Source of the DNA: Weizmannia acidilactici | GTDB lineage: Bacteria; Bacillota; Bacilli; Bacillales; Bacillaceae_C | Reading direction: 5' to 3' | Length of the DNA stretch: 64,000 nucleotides | Assembly: GCF_008974185.1 (NCBI RefSeq) | Contig: NZ_BKZP01000002.1 | Coordinates: forward strand, 81,194 to 145,193 | Shown here: positions 35,007 to 43,701 of the stretch, piece after piece | How positions within the stretch are numbered: the first letter of the stretch is position 1 | How the letters are laid out: every line of letters begins with the position of its first letter | The notes under the pieces: model-generated | Seen by the model: the letters and a program-made list of their open reading frames with translations, nothing else | Database searches by the model: none | What the model was told of the DNA's origin: nothing | Program-made: the position numbers and the translations under genes

Positions 35007-35609
35007 ATGAGAATCGAAGACATTTACCGGGATTTGCCGCTGCTTGAAACGGACCGTCTTATACTAAGGAAGCTGAAACGCGATGATGTATTGGATTTGT
35101 TTGCTTATGCATCGAGAAGCGAAGTTTCAAAATACGTGACATGGGATTCACACCGGTCTGTCCGCGATTCGAAAAATTTTATCGGCTACATCCTCAACCT
35201 GTACCGGGAGCACAGAGTCGCGCCGTGGGGAATAGAAGACAAAAAGACCCGACGGCTGATCGGCACGGTTGACTTTGTATGGTGGAAGCCGGACCAGGGG
35301 ACGGCTGAGATTGGTTATGTCCTTTCTCCGGAATACTGGGGGCGGGGCATCATGACAGAAGCAGTCAAAAAGCTGATTGAATTCGGTTTTGAGCGTATGC
35401 GCCTCATCCGCATCCAGGCCCGCTGTTTTGCCGAAAACAAAGCCTCCGCCCGCGTCATGGAAAAAGCCGGCATGACATTCGAAGGCACTTTGCGCAAAGC
35501 CATCTATGCAAAAGGAAGGCACTGGGATTTAAAAGTTTACTCCATTTTAAAGGAAGAATATTTTCTTAACGATTCAAATACGAAATCACAAACAACACGA
35601 AAAAGATAA
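35007..35609 (+). CDS. GNAT N-acetyltransferase, RimJ/RimL type
   Basis: A 200-residue acetyltransferase. The start LLETDRLILRKLKRDD is typical of RimJ-like enzymes. The acetyl-CoA pyrophosphate loop lies in LSPEYWGRGIMTEAV and is followed by ARCFAENKASARVMEKAGM. ATG 35007 follows a GGGGG site. The substrate (ribosomal protein, antibiotic or other amine) cannot be told. Its 3' end overlaps by 44 bases the convergent small membrane-protein gene. Confidence 0.85.
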   Translation: MRIEDIYRDLPLLETDRLILRKLKRDDVLDLFAYASRSEVSKYVTWDSHRSVRDSKNFIGYILNLYREHRVAPWGIEDKKTRRLIGTVDFVWWKPDQGTAEIGYVLSPEYWGRGIMTEAVKKLIEFGFERMRLIRIQARCFAENKASARVMEKAGMTFEGTLRKAIYAKGRHWDLKVYSILKEEYFLNDSNTKSQTTRKR

Positions 35610-35727
35610 TGGCAGAAAGAAAGTTGGCTTTCGCCCTGCCGTTTTGCTGGTAGTAAGAAAAAATGCCGAGTCCGATAAAAGCGATGCAGCCGAAACCGCC
35701 GAGGGCAAGGAAAAATGTATTGTCCAT
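35566..35727 (-). CDS. small two-helix membrane protein, unknown
   Basis: A 53-residue peptide with two hydrophobic helices (FFLALGGFGCIAFIGLGIF and FLSAIIFFVLFVISYL) joined by a short basic loop QQNGRAKAN. ATG 35727 has AAAAGGAG about ten bases upstream. I do not recognise it. The hydrophobic periodicity and the ribosome site support a real gene; overlap with the convergent GNAT end is the main doubt. Confidence 0.5.
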   Translation of the reverse strand: MDNTFFLALGGFGCIAFIGLGIFSYYQQNGRAKANFLSAIIFFVLFVISYLNR

Positions 35728-35804
35728 GGATAAAAAACTCCTTTTCTGTTTCAATAGCCCCATTGTAGCATAATTGGCTGTGCTTGTCTTCTCGCTAAAA
35801 AAAA

Positions 35805-35828
35805 TCAACAGGCTGCTTCACCTGTTGA
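35805..35828 (-). terminator. terminator of yhbH
   Basis: TCAACAGG (35805-35812) pairs with CCTGTTGA (35821-35828); read on the minus strand a run of T residues follows. Confidence 0.75.
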
Positions 35829-35835
35829 CCGCATG

Positions 35836-37002
35836 TCATGCCAAAGCTTTGTTTTCTTCTTTTGAAAAGAACCATTTCATTGCATGAAATACATCCGCTT
35901 TCTGTTTCAGCACGTAATATTTAAATTTTTCATCTTTAATATTTTTATAGGCGGACATAAGTGTGGAATGGCGGTTATACTGGTTGACTTCCCCATAAAA
36001 AAACATATTCGATACTTTCATGATTTCCTGCACGAGCTTTACGCACCGCGCATTATCCGAAGTGAGGTTGTCACCGTCCGAGAAATGGAATGGATAAATG
36101 TTAAAACGGTACGGGTCATATTTTTCATCAATCAGGCTCAATGCTTTCCGGTATGCCGATGAACAGATTGTTCCACCGCTTTCCCCTTTCGAAAAGAAAT
36201 CCTCTTCAGACACGACTTTCGCCTCGGTATGGTGGGCGATAAATTCAATATCAACCGTTTCGTATTTTGTCCGCAAAAAACGCGTCATCCAGAAGAAAAA
36301 GCTGCGCGCCATGTACTTCTCCCAAATCCCCATACTGCCGCTTGTATCCATCATTGCGAGCACAACCGCCTTTGATTCCGATTTTTCCACTTCATTCCAT
36401 GTCCGGAATTTAAGGTCTTCCGGCACAATTGGGTAAAAACTTGGTTTTCCCCGCATCGCATTCCGTTTAAACGCGGCCATCATCGTCCGTTTTTTATCGA
36501 TATTACCCATCAGGCCGGTTTTGCGGATATCGTTGAACTCAATATCTTCCACCGTATTTTCGTCCCGCTCTTTCCGTTTAAGGTTCGGGAGCTCCAACTG
36601 GCTGAACAGCGCTTCTTCAATCTCCATGAGGGAAACTTCCGCTTCATAATAATCTTCACCCGGCTGGTCGCCTGCACCCTGGCCTTTTCCCGGTCCCTGC
36701 TCAGGGGAACCGTCGCGCGCAATGACATCGCCGATTTGCGTATCGCCCTGCCCCTGGCCGACATGCTTATTTTTATCATAATTGTAGCGGATTTTATATT
36801 CATCCAATGAACGGATCGGGATTTTCACAACATCCCTGCCGTCGGACATAATGATACTTTCTTCTGTAATTAAATCGGGCAGATTGTTGCGGATAGCTTC
36901 CTGGACCTTTTCCTGATGGCGGACTTGGTCATCATGGCCTTTGCGGTGGAGCGACCAGTCTTCCTGCGAAATGACAAAATGCTTCTGATCCTGCTTATCC
37001 AT
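35836..37002 (-). CDS. yhbH: sporulation protein YhbH (DUF444)
   Basis: A 388-residue DUF444 protein. ATG 37002 is six bases after GGGAGG (ATG 37008 abuts it and is less likely). A VWA-like metal site DTSGSMG is at residues 219-225. Before it comes a Gly/Gln/Asp-rich linker ([10 protein letters not shown]...[10 protein letters not shown], about 80-118). YhbH is a mother-cell sporulation protein in B. subtilis; homologues work with PrkA and SpoVR. Here prkA lies upstream on the same strand, 247 bases away, with its own terminator between. Confidence 0.93.
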   Translation of the reverse strand: MDKQDQKHFVISQEDWSLHRKGHDDQVRHQEKVQEAIRNNLPDLITEESIIMSDGRDVVKIPIRSLDEYKIRYNYDKNKHVGQGQGDTQIGDVIARDGSPEQGPGKGQGAGDQPGEDYYEAEVSLMEIEEALFSQLELPNLKRKERDENTVEDIEFNDIRKTGLMGNIDKKRTMMAAFKRNAMRGKPSFYPIVPEDLKFRTWNEVEKSESKAVVLAMMDTSGSMGIWEKYMARSFFFWMTRFLRTKYETVDIEFIAHHTEAKVVSEEDFFSKGESGGTICSSAYRKALSLIDEKYDPYRFNIYPFHFSDGDNLTSDNARCVKLVQEIMKVSNMFFYGEVNQYNRHSTLMSAYKNIKDEKFKYYVLKQKADVFHAMKWFFSKEENKALA

Positions 37003-37150
37003 GCTCATCCTCCCTTATCTTTGAAAATCCCTCTGCTTTTATGCGATCAAACCGTCACCAAGTCGGAAAAGATTTCATATACTATTTTGGCTGCAAAAAC
37101 GGGTTTGACATGAAAACATTTAGATTACTCTATACTATGCAATGGATTGG

Positions 37151-37180
37151 AATGTTTGACATCTTTCATTGAAAATATGC
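37151..37180 (-). promoter_or_regulatory. possible sigma-E promoter of yhbH
   Basis: Minus strand: GCATATT (37174-37180), 15 bases, CAAACATT (37151-37158). The -35 is good; the -10 has one mismatch and the spacing is one base long. The leader would be about 140 bases. Confidence 0.35.
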
Positions 37181-37203
37181 AAAAGCGTATGCGGGGTTAG
37201 AAA

Positions 37204-37228
37204 AAAGCCGGGCAGATGACGCCCGGCT
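37204..37228 (-). terminator. terminator of prkA
   Basis: AAGCCGGGC pairs with GCCCGGCTT across a 7-base loop; TTTTTTC follows on the minus strand. Confidence 0.8.
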
Positions 37229-37248
37229 TCCCGACTGCCGGGTTTTTT

Positions 37249-39144
37249 TCACCGGTTCAGCAGGCTTCCTACATAGCGCAGCAGTTCATTTGCAGATGTG
37301 GAATTATACCCGTAATCATCAATTAAACGAGCAACGACTTCATTGATTTTCTTCAACTGCTGTTCGTCCGGAGTTTTCGTTGAAGTGGTAATCTTGACAA
37401 CATCTTTTAAATCGGCAAACAGCTTTTTCTGGATCGCTTCGCGGAGGCGGTCGTGCGAATTGTAATCAAACCGTTTTCCTTTACGCGCATATGCCGAGAT
37501 GCGGATTAAAATTTCTTCACGGAACGCTTTTTTCGCATTTTCGGAAATGCCGATCTGCTCTTCGATCGAACGCATCAGCTTTTCGTCCGGGTTGATTTCT
37601 TCGCCGGTGAGCGGATCGCGCATTTTGACTTTGTTGCAATAGGCTTCGACATTGTCGAGATAATTGTCCATCAATGTTTTGGCGGATTCTTCGTACGAAT
37701 ACACAAACGCTTTCTGCACTTCTTTTTTTGCAATTTCGTCATATTCTTTCCGCGCCAAAGAAATAAAGTTTAAATATTTTTCTTTCAGTTCCGGGGTGAT
37801 CGACGGATGCTGGTCCAGCCCTTCTTTTAAGGACAGGAGCACATCCAGGGCATTGATGGATTTCATTTCTTTCTTAATGATCGTGGAGGAAATGCGGTTG
37901 ATGACATAACGCGGATCGATGCCGAACATGCCTTCATCCGGGTATTCATTTTTCAATTCCTTTACATCCTGGGAATTGAACCCTTCCACCGCCATACCAT
38001 CGTACAGGCGCATTTTTTTCAACAGGTCAATATCCGCCCGCTTCGGTTCCCGCAGCCTCGTTAAAATCGTAAACATCGCAGCAACCTTCAGCGTATGCGG
38101 TGCAATGTGGACATCAGCGACATCGCTTTCCCGGATCATTTTATCGTAAATTTTTTCTTCCTCGGATACCCTTAAATTATATGGAACCGGCATGACGATG
38201 ATCCGCGAGTGCAACGCTTCATTTTTCTTATTGGCAATAAATGAACGGTACTCGGTTTCGTTCGTATGGGCAATGATCAGTTCATCCGCGGAAATGAGCG
38301 CAAAACGTCCAGCCTTGAAATTGCCTTCCTGTGTCAGCGATAGGAGATGCCATAGGAATTTTTCATCGCATTTCAGCATTTCCTGGAATTCCATGATGCC
38401 GCGGTTCGCCTTGTTCAGTTCCCCGTCAAAGCGGTAGGCGCGCGGATCCGATTCCGAACCGTACTCTGCAATCGTCGAGAAATCAATGCTTCCTGTCAGA
38501 TCGGCAATATCCTGGGATTTTGGATCAGAAGGGCTGAATGTGCCGATCCCGATCCGTTTGTCTTCGGAGAAGAAAACCCTTTCGACAAGCACTTCTTCGA
38601 TCCTGCCTCCATACTCTTCCTCAAGCCGCAGCATATTTAAAGGGGACAAATTCCCTTCAATCCGGATGCCGTACTCCTCATAAAAATCATCCCGCAAATG
38701 CTGCGGGATCAAATGAAGCGGGTCTTCGTGCATCGGGCATCCCTTGATGGCGTAAACAGCGCCCTGCTCGGTGCGCGAATAAGCTTCAAGGCCCCTTTTA
38801 AGCATCGTGACAAGCGTCGATTTACCGCCACTGACAGGCCCCATCAGCAGTAAAATCCGTTTTCTCACATCAAGCCTTTTGGCGGCCGGATGGAAATACT
38901 CTTCCACTAATTTTTCAAGTGCCTCTTCCAAGCCGAATAACTGGTGGCTGAAAAACCGGTATTTCTTTACTCCATCAACTTCTTCCACGCCGGCGTCTTT
39001 AATCATATTGTAAACTCGGGAATGAGCAGATTGTGCAATCCATGGCTTTTCTTTCAAAAGGGCCAGATAATCCCTGAACGTTCCTTCCCATTTCAACTTT
39101 TCCTCTTCTTCACGGTAGTTTTCCAGCTTTTTCAGAATATCCAT
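37249..39144 (-). CDS. prkA: PrkA AAA+ protein / serine protein kinase
   Basis: A 631-residue PrkA protein. The N-terminal AAA+ domain has Walker A GPVSGGKST (102-110). The C-terminal part carries the PrkA kinase-like region with LTGEEINPDEKLMRSIEEQI. PrkA of B. subtilis acts in the mother cell during sporulation; kinase and protease activities have both been reported. ATG 39144 follows AGGGGAGG. Preceded by a good sigma-E-like promoter. Functional partners yhbH and spoVR are nearby. Confidence 0.95.
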   Translation of the reverse strand: MDILKKLENYREEEEKLKWEGTFRDYLALLKEKPWIAQSAHSRVYNMIKDAGVEEVDGVKKYRFFSHQLFGLEEALEKLVEEYFHPAAKRLDVRKRILLLMGPVSGGKSTLVTMLKRGLEAYSRTEQGAVYAIKGCPMHEDPLHLIPQHLRDDFYEEYGIRIEGNLSPLNMLRLEEEYGGRIEEVLVERVFFSEDKRIGIGTFSPSDPKSQDIADLTGSIDFSTIAEYGSESDPRAYRFDGELNKANRGIMEFQEMLKCDEKFLWHLLSLTQEGNFKAGRFALISADELIIAHTNETEYRSFIANKKNEALHSRIIVMPVPYNLRVSEEEKIYDKMIRESDVADVHIAPHTLKVAAMFTILTRLREPKRADIDLLKKMRLYDGMAVEGFNSQDVKELKNEYPDEGMFGIDPRYVINRISSTIIKKEMKSINALDVLLSLKEGLDQHPSITPELKEKYLNFISLARKEYDEIAKKEVQKAFVYSYEESAKTLMDNYLDNVEAYCNKVKMRDPLTGEEINPDEKLMRSIEEQIGISENAKKAFREEILIRISAYARKGKRFDYNSHDRLREAIQKKLFADLKDVVKITTSTKTPDEQQLKKINEVVARLIDDYGYNSTSANELLRYVGSLLNR

Positions 39145-39186
39145 TTAGTACCTCCCCTTGTCATCTTGTTGAAGAGACGTTTATAT

Positions 39187-39215
39187 AATCTATGCACCCA
39201 AGCCCGCGAACATGA
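39187..39215 (-). promoter_or_regulatory. sigma-E-like promoter of prkA
   Basis: Minus strand: TCATGTT (39209-39215), 14 bases, CATAGATT (39187-39194), one mismatch from CATACAnT. Start near 39180, leader of about 36 bases. Confidence 0.6.
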
Positions 39216-39347
39216 TAAAAAGAGGCAATACCCTATTTTTGGGGGAAGTTTGCAGCAAATAAATGAAAATTTTAAATCTGTACATATTTCAATCAAATAG
39301 ACTATAATGGAATTCAAAGAAGGAAAAAATCAGGGGGGAATGTCCAG

Positions 39348-39446
39348 TTGAAAACGATCCTCATTGCATTAGTAGCGATTTCATTCCTGGGTGCAATTTT
39401 TACTGCCGGATACGAGGAAAAAGGGGAAAACTTTCGGGAAGAATAA
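39348..39446 (+). CDS. 32-residue secreted or membrane peptide, unknown
   Basis: TTG 39348 opens a frame of 32 codons with AGGGGGGAA about eight bases upstream. The peptide is a basic-hydrophobic head (MKTILIALVAISFLGAIFTA) and a charged tail GYEEKGENFREE, like a short membrane-anchored or exported peptide. A TATAAT box lies at 39301-39308 and a strong terminator directly follows the stop, so a self-contained transcript is likely. I do not recognise it. Confidence 0.5.
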   Translation: MKTILIALVAISFLGAIFTAGYEEKGENFREE

Positions 39447-39479
39447 AAGTGCGGCCCGTGTCAATAGGGCCGTACTTTT
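39445..39479. terminator. bidirectional terminator after the small peptide and trmL
   Basis: AAAAGTGCGGCCC (39445-39457) pairs with GGGCCGTACTTTT (39467-39479) with one G-T pair; T-rich on both sides. Confidence 0.8.
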
Positions 39480-39951
39480 ATTTTAACCCTGGATAATGCT
39501 GCTGCCGCAATGCTTCGTACACTAAAATGGCGGCTGTATTGGAAAGGTTGAGCGACCGCACTTTGTCCGTCATCGGGATGCGGAGACAGCGGTCCTTGTT
39601 TTTTTCGATCAAACCTTTCGGCAGCCCGGAAGTTTCGCGGCCGAACATGAAATATAAGTCTTTTTCCGAGTCGCTGAAATCAAAATCGGTAAAAAACTTT
39701 TCGCCGAATGTTTCAATAAAATATATTTCGCCGCCTTCGTTTTTTTCAAAAAACTCTTCCAGGGAATCATAATAAATAATATTCACGTACTTCCAATAAT
39801 CGAGCCCCGCCCTTTTCAGCATTTTATCATCCGTTGAAAAGCCAAGCGGGCGGATTAAATGGAGCGTTGTCCCGGTCCCCGCACATGTCCGCGCGATATT
39901 GCCCGTATTGGCGGGAATTTCAGGCTGGTATAATACAACATGCAAGCTCAA
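39478..39951 (-). CDS. trmL: tRNA (cytidine/uridine-34 2'-O)-methyltransferase TrmL
   Basis: A 157-residue SPOUT methyltransferase (CspR/YibK). It methylates the ribose of wobble base 34 in tRNA-Leu species. The trefoil-knot SAM site is visible as FGRETSGLP, then RIPMTDKVRSLNLSNTAAI. The N-terminal QPEIPANTGNIARTCAGTG is characteristic. TTG 39951 follows GAGGTGA by six bases. It lies just downstream of yhbB as in B. subtilis (cspR). Two tRNA-Leu(CAA) genes, its likely substrate, are at 59.6 and 62.4 kb. Confidence 0.93.
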   Translation of the reverse strand: MSLHVVLYQPEIPANTGNIARTCAGTGTTLHLIRPLGFSTDDKMLKRAGLDYWKYVNIIYYDSLEEFFEKNEGGEIYFIETFGEKFFTDFDFSDSEKDLYFMFGRETSGLPKGLIEKNKDRCLRIPMTDKVRSLNLSNTAAILVYEALRQQHYPGLK

Positions 39952-39987
39952 ATTTTGTCACCTCGGGACTTATTATATCACGTTTTT

Positions 39988-40869
39988 TCAGCTGTCATCT
40001 TCGATTGTAAAAAACTTGTACCGGATATTAGGCGTATAAGCGGATGAATCTTCATACGTCCAGTATCGCTTCCGGCTATTTGTTGTATGGGCATTGACAA
40101 GCGGCATGCCGTAATAATCGTAACCGGTCACGATCAACGAATGGTCGAAGCGGCCGTCCCCCTGGAAGTCTATGCAAATAACATCCCCATACTTTAACTC
40201 CTGCGGCGAGGACACCTCTTTTGCCCGCAATCCTGCCTTAGAATATTGCAGATACGTTTTAAAAGAATGGGCAACCGTCCAGCTGTAGCTCCAATTATTG
40301 TTTTGCATCCACCAACCCTTGTTCCGGTCCGGATATCCCCGCATTGGCGCCCCACCGGCATGGAGACACTGCGAAATAAAATTCGTGCAGTCATCCGTAA
40401 ACGATTTATACGCCGGATTAAAGCTGTTCCACCACTTTTCCGCATACTGGACAGCTTTTAGCCTGTCATACACATACGGAATCCGCACATCAACGTTTTC
40501 CGCAGCCCGCATCTCCCCAATATCCGGATTTTTTCCATGGAAGTCCGGATATGCGGGAACCATCTCTTCATCTTCATAAAGGCGTCCTTCGTAAAAGGAA
40601 GCCCGCCTTTCCTCCAGCGCTTCTTCAATATAAAAAGTGCTTTTTTGTTTAATGACATACTGCATATGCACCTGATAATAAAGAAAGCTGTGGCTGCCTT
40701 TCTGTTCGGTCCGGGTGACCTTTGCATCCGCCTTCACTTTAACAATGCCTGCATTTCTTTTTGCAAGCTGGGCCTTTTTCTGTTCGATATCTTCAAACTC
40801 CCGATCTATCCCGCGTCCGATAAGATGGGCCAGCCGGTTTTCTAAATGCGCCTGGACTTGTTCTTTCAC
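39988..40869 (-). CDS. yhbB: YhbB-like amidase-domain protein
   Basis: A 293-residue protein starting at GTG 40869, seven bases after AGAGGGGG. The C-terminal amidase_6-type, papain-like domain has the nucleophile region DCTNFISQCLHAGG and the catalytic-His region FDHSLIVTGYD. The N-terminal half is charged and helical with no export signal. YhbB of B. subtilis is linked to sporulation; the substrate is unknown. Order queG-yhbB-trmL is conserved. Confidence 0.88.
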   Translation of the reverse strand: MKEQVQAHLENRLAHLIGRGIDREFEDIEQKKAQLAKRNAGIVKVKADAKVTRTEQKGSHSFLYYQVHMQYVIKQKSTFYIEEALEERRASFYEGRLYEDEEMVPAYPDFHGKNPDIGEMRAAENVDVRIPYVYDRLKAVQYAEKWWNSFNPAYKSFTDDCTNFISQCLHAGGAPMRGYPDRNKGWWMQNNNWSYSWTVAHSFKTYLQYSKAGLRAKEVSSPQELKYGDVICIDFQGDGRFDHSLIVTGYDYYGMPLVNAHTTNSRKRYWTYEDSSAYTPNIRYKFFTIEDDS

Positions 40870-40917
40870 ACAAAATCCCCCTCTCCCCATCACTATATGT
40901 CGTAGAAGGAGGGTCAA

Positions 40918-42054
40918 TCAGTCCATTTCGAAAAATGCCAACCCTTTACGGATTTCCTCCAGTGCTTCCGGATCTTCTTCTTTGTTCTGCGCCACAAGCA
41001 ACGCCCCTTTCGCTTCTTCCCCGCCAATTTTCCCGAGCGCCCAGCCGGCCGTCCCGCGGATTACCGGGCGCGGATCTTCATGCAAAAGCCGGATCAGTTC
41101 CGGCACGGCACTTTCTTCTTTAAAATGGGCAAGTGCAACGATGGCATTGCGCTGGATCGGCTTTTTGCCGCGCCAGGCTCCGGCAACATGGCCAAACAGT
41201 TCCTTAAATTCCCGGTTGCTTAAACGAAGGATCGGTTCAAGTAGCGGCTTGGCCACTTCAGGTTCCGGTTCCATTTCTTCGTGAAAATGGAAATCCATGC
41301 CTTTATTTTTCGGGCAGATGGTTTGGCATGAATCACAGCCGTACACACGGTTCCCGATTTTCACCTTAAACTCGTCTTCCAAAAAATCTTTTGTTTGCGT
41401 CAAATAGCTGATGCAGCGTTTCGCATTGATTTGTCCGGCCGAAACAAGCGCGCCGGTAGGGCATACGTCCAGGCATTTCCGGCAGTCACCGCACTGGTCT
41501 TCCAAAGGGGTATCCGGTTCAAACGGAATGTTCGTAATCATTTCCCCGAGGTAAACGTACGAACCGAACTCGGGGGTGATAATCGCGCAGTTTTTTCCGC
41601 TCCAGCCAATGCCTGCCCTCTCGGCAACCGCCCTGTCTGCGAGCTCGCCGGTATCGGTCATCGATTTACAGCGCGCACCTTCCACTTTTTCCTTGAGAAA
41701 AGCTTCGAGCTTCGCAAGCTTCTCCCTTAAAATCGTATGGTAATCCTCCCCCCACGATGCCCGGCAAAAAATACCGCGCCGTTCACCTTTTTTCCCTTTC
41801 GGCGGATTTTTCATTTTTGAAGGGTAAGCGAGCGCAATTGCAATGATTGACTGTGGGGAATCAAAAATCAAAGAAGGTGTCACCCTTTTTTCAATGTCCT
41901 TTTCTTCAAAACCGGACTGATAGCCAAGCTCCTGTTGGCGGATCAGCCGCTGTTTCATTTCGGTAAATGGATCGGGGGAAGCAAATCCGATTTTATCGAT
42001 CCCAATTGTTTTACTAAATACAATGACTTCCTTTTTTAATTCGGCTACATCCAT
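40918..42054 (-). CDS. queG: epoxyqueuosine reductase QueG
   Basis: A 378-residue cobalamin- and iron-sulphur-dependent enzyme that makes queuosine in tRNA from epoxyqueuosine. Two 4Fe-4S motifs are visible: CGDCRKCLDVCPTGA and CDSCQTICPKNKG. A catalytic Asp lies in KSMTDTGELADR, and there is a C-terminal HEAT-like repeat domain. ATG 42054 follows AGGAGGTG. An attenuator-like leader lies upstream. Confidence 0.95.
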   Translation of the reverse strand: MDVAELKKEVIVFSKTIGIDKIGFASPDPFTEMKQRLIRQQELGYQSGFEEKDIEKRVTPSLIFDSPQSIIAIALAYPSKMKNPPKGKKGERRGIFCRASWGEDYHTILREKLAKLEAFLKEKVEGARCKSMTDTGELADRAVAERAGIGWSGKNCAIITPEFGSYVYLGEMITNIPFEPDTPLEDQCGDCRKCLDVCPTGALVSAGQINAKRCISYLTQTKDFLEDEFKVKIGNRVYGCDSCQTICPKNKGMDFHFHEEMEPEPEVAKPLLEPILRLSNREFKELFGHVAGAWRGKKPIQRNAIVALAHFKEESAVPELIRLLHEDPRPVIRGTAGWALGKIGGEEAKGALLVAQNKEEDPEALEEIRKGLAFFEMD

Positions 42055-42230
42055 GTTTTCACCTCCTGGGTAAATTCCAATTTATGTAAATTCCCGCTTA
42101 TTGGCACAATAAAAAACGCAACACCCCGCCCGTCTTCCGGACGAAACACTGCGTTCAAAGCAATCCAGCTTCTCATAAAAATGATATGCAATATTATAAT
42201 AAAAGAAAGTGTCATATGTAAAGGCGTTTG
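42055..42230 (-). promoter_or_regulatory. queG promoter and attenuator-like leader
   Basis: On the minus strand TTTACA, 18 bases, TATAAT (about 42191-42220) form a sigma-A promoter. About 30-80 bases downstream AACGCA...TGCGTTTTTT with paired GTC/GAC arms (about 42113-42156) forms a full intrinsic terminator before queG. It may be an attenuator sensing a queuosine-pathway signal, or end a small RNA. It does not fit the preQ1 riboswitch consensus. The rest of the gap to 42410 shows nothing else. Confidence 0.5.
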
Positions 42231-42409
42231 CTTGTTTCACACGGAATGAAAAAGGATATGAAGTAAAAGAAATCATTTTGAATGTTTTCCTAACTTATAT
42301 TGAAGGAAAAAGTCCAAAGGAAGATACTCTTTGTTTTTTTAATTCCCGAAAAACCGTTACATCTTCAACCTTCCGGGTAATGTAATGGAAAATCTATATT
42401 AAAGAAGGA

Positions 42410-42550
42410 GTGAGGGGATTGTGTGGCGAGATTATAAAACTTTCGCCCGGTTTTTTTGCCGTGATGAACCCGCTCGGCAATATTCCAATTTTTATTTCAT
42501 TAACCGGCGGATACACCGTGAAAAATAAGCGAAATTCACAGGACGAGTCT
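42410..42550 (+). pseudogene. MarC-family membrane protein, N-terminal remnant
   Basis: The frame from GTG 42410 gives EIIKLSPGFFAVMNPLGNIP and then IFISLTGGYT, the first helix and signature of MarC/UPF0056 proteins. Homology is lost after about 40 codons and the rest of the roughly 200-residue gene is absent. AAGAAGGAG precedes it. A terminator and convergent ppaC follow. Confidence 0.65.
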
Positions 42551-42553
42551 GTA

Positions 42554-42590
42554 AAAAAATCCGGTGCCATGTGCGGGCACCGGATTTTTT
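42554..42590. terminator. terminator of ppaC
   Basis: AAAAAATCCGGTGCC (42554-42568) pairs with its exact complement at 42576-42590; T6 on either strand. Confidence 0.85.
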
Positions 42591-43519
42591 TAACCGTTAA
42601 ACGCTTCTGTCAAAACCGGAACAATTTGTTTTTTGCGAGATACGACACCTTTTAACGTTGCCGTATTATTTTCGAGCTTCACATTGTACGCTTTTTCGAC
42701 AATATTAGCCGATTTTCCGAGGGCAAGCCCGACGGAATCATTCGTTAAGATGTCCGTCACAACAAACAGGAACAGGTCGAGCCCCCTGTTTTCAATTTCG
42801 GATTGGATGGCCTGCTCGAGTTCCGCCTGTTTTACAAACACATCATTCGTGTCGACCGCATTGACTTGGGCAATGACGACTTTATGTCCGGCCATGTCGA
42901 ATTCTTTTGCATCTAATAAAATGAGCTGTTCAACCGTTTTGTCGCTCAAATCAGCGCCGGCTTTCAGCATTTCCAGACCATATGTATTCGCATCAACACC
43001 GGCAATTTCCGCCAGTTCTTTCGCTGCCTTCACATCTTCTTCCGTGCACGTCGGAGATTTAAACAGCAGGGAATCGGAAATGATGGCGGAAAGCATCAAT
43101 CCGGCTGTTTCTTTGCGGATTTCAACGCCGTTTTCTTTATATAATTTATTTAAAATTGTCGCCGTGCAGCCGACCGGTTCCGCGCGGTAATAGAGCGGGT
43201 CGCTTGTTTCAAAATTGGCGATGCGGTGATGATCGACAACTTCCAAAACACGCACATTTTCGATATCATCGACGCTTTGCTGGCGTTCGTTATGGTCAAC
43301 GAGAATGACGTTTTTTACTTCATTTGCGACCGATTGGACAAGGCGCGGTGCTTCCGCATGGAACGTTTCCAAAGCGAATTTCGTTTCATTGTTCAGCTCC
43401 CCTAAACGGACCGCTTCCGCTTCGACACCTAATTTTGTTTTTAATTCTGCATACGCAATGGCTGAACAGATTGCATCAGTATCCGGATTTTTATGCCCAA
43501 AAACAAGTACTTTTTCCAT
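42590..43519 (-). CDS. ppaC: manganese-dependent inorganic pyrophosphatase
   Basis: A 309-residue DHH-family class II pyrophosphatase, hydrolysing PPi from biosynthesis. Metal-binding motifs are [10 protein letters not shown] (N-terminus), VDHNE and the DHH motif VVDHHRI. The DHHA2 C-terminal domain ends with VSRKKQIVP, which carries the substrate-binding Arg-Lys pair. ATG 43519 follows AAAGGAG. Single-gene unit. Confidence 0.95.
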   Translation of the reverse strand: MEKVLVFGHKNPDTDAICSAIAYAELKTKLGVEAEAVRLGELNNETKFALETFHAEAPRLVQSVANEVKNVILVDHNERQQSVDDIENVRVLEVVDHHRIANFETSDPLYYRAEPVGCTATILNKLYKENGVEIRKETAGLMLSAIISDSLLFKSPTCTEEDVKAAKELAEIAGVDANTYGLEMLKAGADLSDKTVEQLILLDAKEFDMAGHKVVIAQVNAVDTNDVFVKQAELEQAIQSEIENRGLDLFLFVVTDILTNDSVGLALGKSANIVEKAYNVKLENNTATLKGVVSRKKQIVPVLTEAFNG

Positions 43520-43645
43520 TCTTTTGCTCCTTTTCTTTGAGAATTAAAGGCTCGCGCGGCGGGATCCGCCACAGACATTACTATTATAAAGCATTTCCGG
43601 CAATTTTTTAAACTCTGTATTGGTGCTTTGGGAAAACATATCGGA

Positions 43646-43673
43646 ACCATCCTCATCCGTCCGGCATAAATTA
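43646..43673 (+). promoter_or_regulatory. sigma-K-like promoter of the ferritin-like gene
   Basis: AC (43646-43647), 17 bases, CATAAATTA (43665-43673), 29 bases before the start codon. Confidence 0.5.
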
Positions 43674-43701
43674 TTACGGTTAAAAATGAGGAGGGAAACC
43701 G

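Noticed and set aside
42082..42276. 64-codon minus-strand frame upstream of queG
   Set aside because: It spans the promoter and terminator of the queG leader and has no ribosome site or family resemblance.
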